Below, in pieces: positions 23,221 through 31,268 of a DNA stretch of 45,019 nucleotides. Each line of letters begins with the position of its first letter. The stretch's first letter is position 1. The notes beneath the pieces are model-generated. The model saw only the letters and a program-made list of their open reading frames with translations. It was not told the origin of the DNA and ran no database searches. Origin of the DNA: CAZVWH01 sp964631175 (GTDB lineage Bacteria; Planctomycetota; Phycisphaerae; Sedimentisphaerales; Anaerobacaceae). Location of the stretch: the NCBI GenBank assembly GCA_964631175.1, contig CAZVWH010000011.1:1-45019 (forward strand), given 5' to 3'. The translations under genes were made by a program, and so were the position numbers.

Positions 23221-24849
23221 ATGAAAAAGATTTTCTTAGTAACAGTTTGCGTTGTAGCTCTCTCGCCGCAGATTTGTTTTAGTCGATACCAGCGGTTGGC
23301 AAATGAAGGCAAGAGAGGCCTGCACGTACGGTCGATTGAAGAAGTTCTGCAGCTACCGGAGGATGAGATTGATTTGGCTACTGCTGCCTTGATTGCTTCG
23401 GAGCAATGGAGCGATTTTGTGCACGGCCTTACATACCTATCACGACTGGATGAGATGGCTTTAGAAATTAAGAAAAGAATGAAGAAAAAATGGCTAAAGC
23501 CGAACTACAAAGTAATTCCTGTTATAAATAATTATTTGTTTCGTGAGTTAGGATACAAGGCAGTACCGGAGGCAGAAAATCCAGAAGCCCTGTTCCTGCA
23601 CTCGGTGCTGGATAACAAACGAGGCTACTGCCTGAGCCTTTCGGTCCTTTATCTCTGCCTGGCTGAACGATTGGGCATGCCCATGTATGGGGTTGTGGTA
23701 CCGGGACACTTTTTTGTCCGATACGATGACGGGCATGTACGCCTCAATATTGAACCTACCGGCGGAGGTGGAAATCCTTCCGACCAACATTACATAGATA
23801 AATTCAAAGTCCCCCAGCAAAACAATGATACTATGCACAGCATGGCTGGCGCCATTTACCTTAAGAATCTAAATAAAATCCAGACATTGGGCTGCTTCTT
23901 CAATAACTTAGGCAACAGCTACAACGATATAGGTAACACGGAAGTCGCGCTGCTCGTACTTGAAAGAGCGGTGCAGATAAATCCAACATTAGCTGAGTCT
24001 CGGGCCAATCTGGGTAATGTTTACCTGCACAAGGAACAGATAGAAGATGCAATATACGAATACCAGACATCTCTGGCAATTAATCCCGCTGATGCCAAGA
24101 CGCACAACAATCTTGGAAATGCGTACTTCAAACAGGAGCGATTGCAAGATGCTATTTCTGAGTACACCCAATCACTCGAGCTGGACCCTAATTACGTGGA
24201 TGCCTATCAGAACATAGCAATTGCTTACAGCAGACAGGAAAAGTTTGGACTCGCAATAATACAATTGAAGCATGCAATCAATTTGAAGCCTGAACAACCC
24301 AGCTTATATAGCCAACTGGGCGAAGTGTATTACCTGATGGGAGACTACGGAGCTGCGGTATTCCAATATAAAAAAGCTGTTAAGATGAAACAGGACTTTG
24401 CCGAGGCTCATTACGGCTTAGGTATATGCTACAACAAATTAGGTTTGGCCGACAACGAAATTCAAGCATATAAAAAAGCTTTAGCTATTAAGCCGGATAT
24501 GCTGGCTGCTTTGCTAAACATAGGCAACGCCTATTTTGGCAGGCAGCAATACTACACAGCTATTGAGTATTATAAGAAAGCTACCATAATAGATCCGGAT
24601 GATGGATGGGCTCACTATAACCTTGCAGCAGCATACTCTAATAATGGCGATTATGAGCAAGCGGTGGCTGAATACATTAAGGCGGTCGAGATCGAGCCCA
24701 AAATGGGCATTGCGCATTATGGACTTGCCGTTGGATATTATCAGCTAAAAAATTATGAGCTGGCCTGGAAACATATAAGGCTTGCCCAAGAGCTGGGGGC
24801 AGAAGTCTCTAAAGACCTGCTCACGGCAATCAAAAATAAACTGCGATAG
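23221..24849 (+). CDS. Secreted transglutaminase-like (SirB1-type) protein with TPR array
   Basis: A signal peptide (MKKIFLVTVCVVALSPQICFS) is followed by a SirB1/transglutaminase-like domain (about residues 35-215). Its Cys in NKRGYCLSLSVLYLCLA and His in VVPGHFFVRY form the likely catalytic pair. Residues about 220-540 are at least eight TPR repeats with the canonical N-LG-AY-EA-Y-A--I-P pattern, for protein binding in the periplasm. The catalytic domain might process or crosslink a partner held by the repeats. The ATG at 23221 has GGAGG four to five bases upstream; the frame extends to a TTG at 23200. It is convergent with cca. Confidence 0.85.
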   Translation: MKKIFLVTVCVVALSPQICFSRYQRLANEGKRGLHVRSIEEVLQLPEDEIDLATAALIASEQWSDFVHGLTYLSRLDEMALEIKKRMKKKWLKPNYKVIPVINNYLFRELGYKAVPEAENPEALFLHSVLDNKRGYCLSLSVLYLCLAERLGMPMYGVVVPGHFFVRYDDGHVRLNIEPTGGGGNPSDQHYIDKFKVPQQNNDTMHSMAGAIYLKNLNKIQTLGCFFNNLGNSYNDIGNTEVALLVLERAVQINPTLAESRANLGNVYLHKEQIEDAIYEYQTSLAINPADAKTHNNLGNAYFKQERLQDAISEYTQSLELDPNYVDAYQNIAIAYSRQEKFGLAIIQLKHAINLKPEQPSLYSQLGEVYYLMGDYGAAVFQYKKAVKMKQDFAEAHYGLGICYNKLGLADNEIQAYKKALAIKPDMLAALLNIGNAYFGRQQYYTAIEYYKKATIIDPDDGWAHYNLAAAYSNNGDYEQAVAEYIKAVEIEPKMGIAHYGLAVGYYQLKNYELAWKHIRLAQELGAEVSKDLLTAIKNKLR

Positions 24850-24934
24850 ATTAAAATAAGGCGTTAATCGCCCTGATCAAAAACGCTTGGACTCGGTTCG
24901 CAAAGTCGGTGTATCCTGTTCTATTTGTGAAAAA

Positions 24935-26152
24935 TTACTCGACTGCTTTATGCCTTTGCCGCCATTTTATCACCCACTGCTCAGCTTGTTTTGCTGTCTT
25001 GAGCTGCCCTTCCAACTGAGCTATATACATCTCTTCCGCTAACTGGCCCAGTGCGTGTCCCGGCACAGCACCTAACCGAATTAAATCATGGCCGTTGAGA
25101 AGCGGCTTCGGCCTCAATTCAACATCACCCAGAGCCTTTGTCCTTTTGCGAATGTTTACCAATGCAGAAATACTCGCTCGTTTGGCCTTCTGAATAGCCC
25201 TTTGCAACTCATACAGGTCCCAGAAATACGGCTCAGCAAGGAGCTTCTTCAAATCGGCTAAAGACATTTGGTCATTGAGCAGCTTTTCCCTGCCGGTCAA
25301 CAGGAATTTAATGTGTCTGTTCTGCCTCCTGCTCAGCTTTAGGACGTGACATTTTTCTATTGCAAATTTCGTCTCAAAGCCGGCAAAAAGCCCGGCCATG
25401 GCCAGAGCGAAATCAACCTTTTTGCGCAATTGGCCGAGTACATTAACTGAGAATTTTGCCGACTCTCCGCTAAAGCCTGGAAAAATCGCCTTAGCCAATC
25501 CGCTATCAACCAATAGGCACACTCCAGCAGAGCGATTGGGGCGGGCGAGAATGCCTTCCAGCTCAGACGCTATGCGCTCACCACTTATTTTAATGATATC
25601 TTTAGCATTGCTGCAAATCGCTGAGAAGGTCGTCGGCTCAATCGCAAAGCCAAGCTGGGTGGAAAACCGCACGGCCCGCAACATTCGCAGGTAATCTTCG
25701 CTGAAACGCTCCTGGGGCTTACCGATGGCCCGAATTACGCGTTTTTTCAGGTCAGCTTGTCCATTGACATAATCAACCATTTTATCATCAATAGGGTCGT
25801 AAAACATTCCGTTGATGGTAAAGTCTCTTCGGCTGGCATCTTCAGCAGCATCGGCAAATTTAATATTCGCTGGATGTCTGCCATCGGCATATCCGCTTTC
25901 AGTCCGGAACGTAGCCACTTCAACCTGCTGCTCTTTTACCAAAACAATTACAACACCGAATTTTGCGCCGACCTTTAAGGTGCGATTAAACAGCCTTATT
26001 ATGTCATCCGGAAGAGCTGATGTCGCAACATCATAATCACTTGCCTGTCGCCCCAACAACATGTCACGAACACATCCGCCCGCTAACAAGGCCTCGTATC
26101 CATAGCTGCGTAACCGCTTAACGATCTTTATAGCCGCCTGCTTATTAGTCAT
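24935..26152 (-). CDS. cca: CCA tRNA nucleotidyltransferase / poly(A) polymerase family
   Basis: The class II nucleotidyltransferase head has LAGGCVRDMLLG (residues 24-34) and SDYDVATSA with metal ligands Asp39 and Asp41. The template-like motif RRDFTINGMFYDP follows, then LRMLRAVRFSTQLGF. The C-terminal half is the helical neck and tail. It adds CCA to tRNA 3' ends, or poly(A) to RNA; the two activities cannot be separated by eye. The gene overlaps the 3' end of rsmD by eight bases, so the two form an operon transcribed rsmD then cca. Length of 405 is typical. Confidence 0.9.
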   Translation of the reverse strand: MTNKQAAIKIVKRLRSYGYEALLAGGCVRDMLLGRQASDYDVATSALPDDIIRLFNRTLKVGAKFGVVIVLVKEQQVEVATFRTESGYADGRHPANIKFADAAEDASRRDFTINGMFYDPIDDKMVDYVNGQADLKKRVIRAIGKPQERFSEDYLRMLRAVRFSTQLGFAIEPTTFSAICSNAKDIIKISGERIASELEGILARPNRSAGVCLLVDSGLAKAIFPGFSGESAKFSVNVLGQLRKKVDFALAMAGLFAGFETKFAIEKCHVLKLSRRQNRHIKFLLTGREKLLNDQMSLADLKKLLAEPYFWDLYELQRAIQKAKRASISALVNIRKRTKALGDVELRPKPLLNGHDLIRLGAVPGHALGQLAEEMYIAQLEGQLKTAKQAEQWVIKWRQRHKAVE

Positions 26153-26726
26153 TCGCTTCCGCCCGCATAAAAGTTACAGCCATACTTCCCCACCGACGTC
26201 GTTCCATCATTTTGAATCTACCATATTGTTCCAGCAGAAAAGTACCACTGCTGGTCCTCACCACTACAATACCATTAGGTACTATTTGCCCATCCAGTAT
26301 ATCCAGCAGTCCACTCAGAGGTGAACCAGTTTGAACATTCTTTGTATCGGCATACGGCGGATCCACACAAACAAGGTCATACTTTTGTCTCTCACAATCA
26401 ATCGGAGCACCGATTTTAAAGGCGTCGGCTCTTATAACCTTTGATTCTTTAACAAAGCTGGCCTTTTCAATATTCCTATTCAGGATTACAATGATTTTCG
26501 GGTCTCGCTCAATAAAGGTAACAAACTCTGCCCCCCTACTTAATGCCTCAAGGCCCAGCGAACCAACACCCGCGAACAGATCTGCAACAACTGCACCGCG
26601 AGGCAGATCGTACTCAAAGAGAACGTCAAACAGCGACTCTTTAACCCCATCCGTTATCGGTCGAGAATCATACGTCTTAGGGCTGAATAGCTTCATACCT
26701 CGTCTTGAGCCAGCAATAATTCTCAT
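26145..26726 (-). CDS. rsmD: 16S rRNA (guanine966-N2)-methyltransferase RsmD
   Basis: The 193-residue Rossmann methyltransferase starts with MRIIAGSRRG and RPITDGVKESLFDVL, the RsmD signature. Its AdoMet loop is DLFAGVGSLGLEAL (49-62), and the catalytic motif VDPPYAD is at 121-127. It methylates G966 in the P-site region of 16S rRNA during 30S assembly. An insert with VQTGSPLSG follows DPPY. It is the first gene of the rsmD-cca unit. Confidence 0.92.
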   Translation of the reverse strand: MRIIAGSRRGMKLFSPKTYDSRPITDGVKESLFDVLFEYDLPRGAVVADLFAGVGSLGLEALSRGAEFVTFIERDPKIIVILNRNIEKASFVKESKVIRADAFKIGAPIDCERQKYDLVCVDPPYADTKNVQTGSPLSGLLDILDGQIVPNGIVVVRTSSGTFLLEQYGRFKMMERRRWGSMAVTFMRAEAND

Positions 26727-26888
26727 CGCATATAATATATCGAAACAAGATATTTTAAGCGAGAAATTTTGTTAGTCTTAACTTTCGATACCTACATATC
26801 GACTCCTCTCAGAGCCGATATGCCTTATCACATACCCCTCCATAAAGAGAAGCTTAAAAGCAAGAACAAACAGATTAAGAGGTTCTAA

Positions 26889-27107
26889 TGCTCTGTTGAA
26901 AAGAGTTCAGAATGTCATTTCCACCGAGAGGTGTCCTGTGGAGAGCGAGCCGAAGGCGAGTCGAGAAATCTGTTTTTGAGCAGATTTCTCCACTTCGCCC
27001 CCGTGCTTTCTGCTTGCCCCTGCGTCTTACGACGCAAGGCGGGGCAGCGGGCGAAAGCAGAAATGGGGGCTTCGGTCGAAATGACGGTGAGACTTTTCAA
27101 CAGAGCA
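26889..27107. mobile_element. MITE with 14-bp TIRs, copy 2, carrying the 39-bp element
   Basis: Ends TGCTCTGTTGAAAA (26889-26902) and TTTTCAACAGAGCA (27094-27107) match copy 1 exactly. Flanks AGGTTCTAA (26880-26888) and AGGCTCTAA (27108-27116) form a 9-bp target duplication with one mismatch. The palindromic core runs from 26914 to 27085. Its inner hairpin CTTTCTGC..GAAAGCAG is split by the 39-bp element at 27014-27052. The surrounding gap 26727-27270 has no gene. Confidence 0.85.
27014..27052. mobile_element. 39-bp palindromic element inserted in a MITE loop
   Basis: Compared with the same hairpin at 3621-3642, exactly 39 bases are added after CTTTCTGC. The insert contains CCCCTGCGTC, GACGC and CGGGGCAGCGGG. 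Related 39-base units lie at 28788-28826 (inside the GH2 gene) and 41727-41765. Confidence 0.8.
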
Positions 27108-27141
27108 AGGCTCTAACAAAGTTAGAAATACTCTACGTCTA

Positions 27142-27211
27142 TCATTCCCGCGAAAGCGGGAATCCAGGATTCTGTGGCTTTTTATGGACTCCCGCCTACG
27201 CGGGAGTGACA
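27142..27211. repeat. CCCGCGAAAGCGGGAA / CTCCCGCCTACGCGGGAG double hairpin
   Basis: Two hairpins, TTCCCGCGAAAGCGGGAA and ACTCCCGCCTACGCGGGAGT, bound about 70 bp. Read on the plus strand they give SRESGNPGF and TPAYAGVTES, peptide phrases familiar from palindromic repeats in many bacteria. No coding function here. Confidence 0.75.
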
Positions 27212-27270
27212 GAAAGTAAGCTATACTATTCATTCTGTTAGATGCTATAACTAAGAGGTCATGTGTTTCT

Positions 27271-29376
27271 CTATTGCTCGGCCTGCCTGTCCTGAGCGAC
27301 CTGTGGTGAGCGAAGTCGAACCAGGTCGAAGGATTTATGCTTTTCGTAAAACCGTTGCATCACATAAAAGGCCTTTTTCTTTTCGCCTTTGTCGGAGATT
27401 AGGCCTTTACGGTTCCAATAGTCCTGAATTCGAGGTAAAGGCCTTCTTGGAGACATAAAATCGGTCAAAATCCACGGTGAAGTTCCAGCCAGGAAAGGAA
27501 TCTTTTCAAGCATTTTTATCTGCTTTTCGTAAAGATATTCCTGATACTCTTCAGACCATCGGGTATCCTTATCAGCGTGATATCCGCCAAGTGCCCCCCC
27601 GCCGAATTCGCTTATAATAACCGGCTTATTGTAAATTGTTTTCCACGTGTACAAATCACATCTGTCCGGCAGACCTTCGTACCAGCCGATGTACTCATTG
27701 CAGCCGAGAACATCCACATACCGGCCGAACGGGTCATTTATTACCGGCTTATTCCTGCCTTGGTAATTCTTTTCCATCGCCGCTGTAATTAGACGTGTCG
27801 AGTCCAGACTTTTTGCTCGTTCGACAAGTGCTCTGAGAAATTCATTTCGAGCGTCGCCTACCGGTGTCTCATTGGCCATTGACCAGAGAATGACAGAGGC
27901 TCTATTTTTGTCGCGGGTTATCATTTCTGTTAGCTGATTGAGAGCATTTTTCAATGTGCTTTCATTTTCCCAAAGGATTGTCCAGTACACAGGTATCTCA
28001 GACCATATAAGCATTCCAAGCCGATCGGCGGTTCTTGGCATATATTCGTTATGAGGATAATGAGCAAGGCGCACGAAGTTGCAGTTCATTTCCTTTGCCC
28101 AGCCAAGTAATGTTTCGGCATGTTCTTTTGAATATGCCCTTGCCTTACTTTTAGGGGCTTGTTCATGTATGCAGACACCCCGCAAGAAAATGGGCTTGCC
28201 ATTTAGCAAAATTTTTGAACCTTCGGTTTCTATACTTCGAAAACCAATAGAGTCGGAGAGGCTATCAGTTTGGGACTCTATAATTACATCATAAAGCCTG
28301 GGATTTTCGGGCGACCATAGCTGCAGCTCAGCATCGAATTCAAACTCCACATATCCATCAGCATTGGTTTTAAACGTTTGCTTTACATCGGCCTTGGGAA
28401 TTTCGACCGTTATCGTTTGGCTGGTTTGTTTTCCATCAAGCTGAATCCAGCCTGCGACTGTTTTCAGGGAACCCCTTTTGAGTTGAATAAAGTAGTCTCT
28501 TATGAAGGTCTCCGGGACCTCGATAAGCTCCACCCGGCGGGTCAGGCCACCATAATTCCACCAATCCGTATTTACGGTCGGAACACCTTCACGCAGGCGT
28601 TTATTGTCAACCTTAACTATAAGGAAGTTATCCTTTTCACGCACAAGCCTGGTTATCTCAAAATTGAATGGCGTAAAACCTCCCGTATGCTCGCCGAGCT
28701 TTTGGCCATTTAAGTACACTATAGAGTGGTAGTTAGCGGCTCCGAAATAGACGAAAACGCGTGTGTTGGACTTTCTGTGATAATCACTGGCCCCTGCGTC
28801 TCCCGACGCAAGTCGGGGCAGCGGGAAGGATTTCTTGTACCATATTGTGCCTTCATAAAAAAAGAGTTTGTCCTGCTGTGAGTTCCAGTCGCCGGGGACA
28901 TTTAGAACCTCAGATTTGTCAAAGTCATATTCTACCAGATCGGTTTTATTACGGGCTTTGGCATTTTTGAAATAGCCATTTTTGCTCGGCAGATAGCGAT
29001 AATCGTAATAGCCGTTCTCATAGGGATCAATAATCACCTGCCATTTACCGTTCAAACTAACGGTTGAGCGTAAGCCCCGTAAGGCGTCCCTTGCGGGAGA
29101 CTCCCTAGCAGAGCGATGGTCAACCCCGTTAGAAACTTTTCCCTTCTGTTCTCTAACGGGGTCAACGTTGATGATTAGATTCGGTGGCACGGCCATCTTG
29201 GCCGTGTCTTCACGGGCTTGAAGCCCGTGCCACATTAAATTAATAGCAAAAAAAAGAATCAGAACAAAACTTAACCTGCCCGCCGTACCATCCTTCGCAG
29301 GTGACTTCTCCTGCATTGGATAATTTGGGCAGGCGGGTTTAACAACCTGTGGTGAGCCTGCCGAATCAACATTCAT
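27271..29376 (-). CDS. GH2 beta-galactosidase/glucuronidase-like enzyme with in-frame palindromic inserts
   Basis: The 701-residue enzyme has the GH2 plan. A sugar-binding domain (about 105-280) has YFGAANYHSIVYLNG and GEHTGGFTPF. An immunoglobulin-like domain and a TIM barrel follow. The acid/base Glu is in WSMANETPVG and the nucleophile in VIISEFGGG. It removes beta-linked sugars from polysaccharide. The start at 29376 is fixed by AAGGAG five bases upstream. Residues 2-34 and 48-103 are encoded almost entirely by palindromic repeats, which push the hydrophobic signal segment to residues 35-48. A 39-bp element adds PLPRLASGDAGAS (185-197), and the last 19 residues come from a nested short element. 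The catalytic frame is intact. Confidence 0.88.
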   Translation of the reverse strand: MNVDSAGSPQVVKPACPNYPMQEKSPAKDGTAGRLSFVLILFFAINLMWHGLQAREDTAKMAVPPNLIINVDPVREQKGKVSNGVDHRSARESPARDALRGLRSTVSLNGKWQVIIDPYENGYYDYRYLPSKNGYFKNAKARNKTDLVEYDFDKSEVLNVPGDWNSQQDKLFFYEGTIWYKKSFPLPRLASGDAGASDYHRKSNTRVFVYFGAANYHSIVYLNGQKLGEHTGGFTPFNFEITRLVREKDNFLIVKVDNKRLREGVPTVNTDWWNYGGLTRRVELIEVPETFIRDYFIQLKRGSLKTVAGWIQLDGKQTSQTITVEIPKADVKQTFKTNADGYVEFEFDAELQLWSPENPRLYDVIIESQTDSLSDSIGFRSIETEGSKILLNGKPIFLRGVCIHEQAPKSKARAYSKEHAETLLGWAKEMNCNFVRLAHYPHNEYMPRTADRLGMLIWSEIPVYWTILWENESTLKNALNQLTEMITRDKNRASVILWSMANETPVGDARNEFLRALVERAKSLDSTRLITAAMEKNYQGRNKPVINDPFGRYVDVLGCNEYIGWYEGLPDRCDLYTWKTIYNKPVIISEFGGGALGGYHADKDTRWSEEYQEYLYEKQIKMLEKIPFLAGTSPWILTDFMSPRRPLPRIQDYWNRKGLISDKGEKKKAFYVMQRFYEKHKSFDLVRLRSPQVAQDRQAEQ
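27289..27334 (-). repeat. Self-nested short element forming the GH2 C-terminus
   Basis: A CCTGTCCTGAGCGA..TCGAAGG element is split by CCTGTGGTGAGCGAAGTCGA and ACCAGG, a second variant of the same family. On the minus strand it is translated as FDLVRLRSPQVAQDRQAE, just before the stop. Confidence 0.6.
28788..28826 (-). mobile_element. 39-bp palindromic element inserted in frame in the GH2 gene
   Basis: This is the same 39-base unit as at 27014 and 41727 (CCCCTGCGTC, GACGC, CGGGGCAGCGGG). It adds 13 codons between WYKKSF and DYHRKSN in the sugar-binding domain, where GH2 relatives run on directly into the next strand. The length of 39 keeps the frame. Confidence 0.75.
29069..29340 (-). repeat. 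Block of four palindromic repeats in the GH2 N-terminal region
   Basis: In plus-strand order there are four. The first is a CCGTAAGGCGTCCCTTGCGG unit (29077-29110). The second is an inverted repeat CAACCCCGTTAGA/TCTAACGGGGTCAA (about 29119-29167). The third is a two-arm structure bounded by GTGGCAC/GTGCCAC (29184-29233) with the hairpins ACGGCCATCTTGGCCGT and CACGGGCTTGAAGCCCGTG. The fourth is CCTGCCCGCC/GGGCAGGCGGG (about 29276-29338). All are read through in the GH2 frame. Confidence 0.75.
29345..29370 (-). repeat. Short element right after the GH2 start codon
   Basis: CCTGTGGTGAGCCTGCCGAA belongs to the short element family and encodes VDSAGSPQVV immediately after the initiator Met-Asn. 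Confidence 0.6.
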
Positions 29377-29409
29377 ATTAGCTCCTTCTTCTAATTCATG
29401 TCACTTTAA

Positions 29410-29952
29410 TTAAAGTAAAAGTGCATGTATTTGCACGATGCATTGACGGAACCTGTCAGCCGGAAGTGTTACCGTCTGCCACTTTGGGCTTCGAACCTTC
29501 ATGAACGAGCGATAGTCATCCAGCTTAATAGATAAAAAAACATATCTTTTTTGAGCAAAATCATAAACCGCCCTGCCGTCAAAATCAACATCGATATTCT
29601 CCATCTCATACGCAAAGACAAAAATAGCTTGATGATTTCTACCAAAAATTTTCTGCCACTTGGCCAGCCCTTCCACGTCCTCAGTTGTTACCCAACATTC
29701 AAGACCTGTTAATTTGCTCAGACTTGTTCCCTTAAATTTCCTTCCTTTTACCTCGACTATCATTGTCTGCCCATCCTGTGGTGAGCCTGTCGAATCCATG
29801 CGAGGATATAATAAAAAATCAAAGCTCTTAACTTTGCATCGTGCAAAAGTAGCTCTTTTGTGCTCGTCTATCAAAATGTACTGAACGTGATTATCAATCA
29901 ACCAATTTTCAAATGCCCGCTCGTAGTGGTTGGGTGTAGAATCTTTCATCAA
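29410..29952 (-). CDS. Conserved protein with PD-(D/E)XK nuclease-like core
   Basis: The 180-residue soluble protein begins HYERAFENWLIDNHVQYI. It has Asp in KSFDFLLYP and Glu-Val-Lys in MIVEVKGRKF, the spacing of a PD-(D/E)XK core, followed by LECWVTTEDVEGLAKW and AIFVFAYEM. It seems common in planctomycetes, without known function; nuclease activity is inferred only. The start overlaps the hisS stop by four bases, so it is translated from the ykgJ-hisS unit. The loop between Asp and Glu carries MDSTGSPQDG, encoded by a short palindromic element (29766-29795). Confidence 0.65.
   Translation of the reverse strand: MMKDSTPNHYERAFENWLIDNHVQYILIDEHKRATFARCKVKSFDFLLYPRMDSTGSPQDGQTMIVEVKGRKFKGTSLSKLTGLECWVTTEDVEGLAKWQKIFGRNHQAIFVFAYEMENIDVDFDGRAVYDFAQKRYVFLSIKLDDYRSFMKVRSPKWQTVTLPADRFRQCIVQIHALLL
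29766..29795 (-). repeat. Short element translated inside the PD-(D/E)XK gene
   Basis: CCTGTGGTGAGCCTGTCGAA matches the unit at 29345 in 18 of 20 bases or better. On the minus strand it encodes DSTGSPQDG in frame. Confidence 0.65.
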
Positions 29953-31268
29953 ACAATAAACTTTGCAGGATTTTTGAGAAAAACTTTGCGCTGGATGGTT
30001 TGTTGTTGGCCGGTTGTCATATTTTTGACCGTGATTTCGTCTTTCTCGATTTCTTCATCGCCCATAATTATGCAATTCTTTGCATTTTGAGCCGAAGCTT
30101 CTTTTAACTGTCTCGAAAGACTGCCCACCTTATAACTGAAATTAGCCGAATATCCCATCGACCTTAGCTCTGCTATTATCTGGTATATCTGCTCTGCAAG
30201 AGCACCAAATCCTATGGAAGCAACGAAATAGTTGAGTTGTTTCTTCGGAACTTGTTTTTCCATCAACCCCTTCTCCTTGAGGAGTACTTCTAATACGCAG
30301 TCGCCCATCCCCATTCCTGTAGCGGGGATGGTAGGGCCTCCAAAATCATGCAATAAATTGTCGAATCTTCCGCCGCCGCAGATAGCGCGAAGGTCGCCTT
30401 GAACGTCATTCACTTCGAAGACAATGCCGGTATAGTAAGCCAGCCCCCGAACAATACTTGGATCAAAAACACAGAAATCACCCACTCCCATCATTTTAAG
30501 CGCATCAATAACACTTTCTACGGTATCGAGGCATGCTGTGAATTCGTCCGATTCGACTTTTATGCACTCCTTAACCTCTGATATCGAAACCATGTTCATA
30601 AAATCCTGTATCTTGCTAACCGTCTCTTTATCTGGAACTTGTTCTTTAAGAACTTCTTCGAACGCCTCTGGCGGCAATTTGACCTTCTTGTCAAGTACAG
30701 GATATATAGAGTCAAGTCTATTTTCTGGAATACCCAAGCTTCTAAGATAAGCTGCCAGAAGTTCTCTACTTGATATTTTTACTTTGATGTCCTCACTCCT
30801 GAGTCCAACACTACGCAAATAGTCAACCGCGGTAAATATCACCTCGGCATCGGCAAGGACTTTGCCAAATTCATTCGCTTCACCGATTATGTCAATGTTC
30901 CACTGGAAGAATTCGCGGAGTCGGCCTTTCTGAGGCCGTTCGGCCCGGAATAATCTGGGGACCGAAAACCATTTGATGGGTTTGGCCAGAGAGTTGATTC
31001 TCTGGTTGACCATTCTGGCCAGTGTGGGAGTGATTTCGGGCCGAAGCGCCAACTCTCTACCACCGCGGTCCGTCAGGCTGAAAAGCTGCTCGACAATCTC
31101 ATCGCCGCTTTTTATTTGAAACATTTTCAAATATTCAAATATCGGCCCATCGTACTCTTCGAAACCATTGCGAATAGAGACTTTCTTCCAGCCATCAATT
31201 ATCCAGTTTCTCACGGCCATGTCCGCTGGATAAAAGTCCCTTGTCCCTTTTACCGGCTGTATCTTCAT
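29949..31268 (-). CDS. hisS: Histidyl-tRNA synthetase
   Basis: This class II synthetase charges tRNA-His. It starts with KIQPVKGTRDFYP. Motif 2 is seen around FRAERPQKGRLREFFQWNIDIIG. The histidine-binding segments are RGLAYYTGIVFEV (HisA motif) and AICGGGRFDNLL. Motif 3 is TGMGMGDCVLEVLL, and the C-terminal anticodon-binding domain follows. Length of 439 is typical. It overlaps ykgJ upstream and the PD-(D/E)XK gene downstream by four bases each, a tight three-gene operon. Confidence 0.96.
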   Translation of the reverse strand: MKIQPVKGTRDFYPADMAVRNWIIDGWKKVSIRNGFEEYDGPIFEYLKMFQIKSGDEIVEQLFSLTDRGGRELALRPEITPTLARMVNQRINSLAKPIKWFSVPRLFRAERPQKGRLREFFQWNIDIIGEANEFGKVLADAEVIFTAVDYLRSVGLRSEDIKVKISSRELLAAYLRSLGIPENRLDSIYPVLDKKVKLPPEAFEEVLKEQVPDKETVSKIQDFMNMVSISEVKECIKVESDEFTACLDTVESVIDALKMMGVGDFCVFDPSIVRGLAYYTGIVFEVNDVQGDLRAICGGGRFDNLLHDFGGPTIPATGMGMGDCVLEVLLKEKGLMEKQVPKKQLNYFVASIGFGALAEQIYQIIAELRSMGYSANFSYKVGSLSRQLKEASAQNAKNCIIMGDEEIEKDEITVKNMTTGQQQTIQRKVFLKNPAKFIV

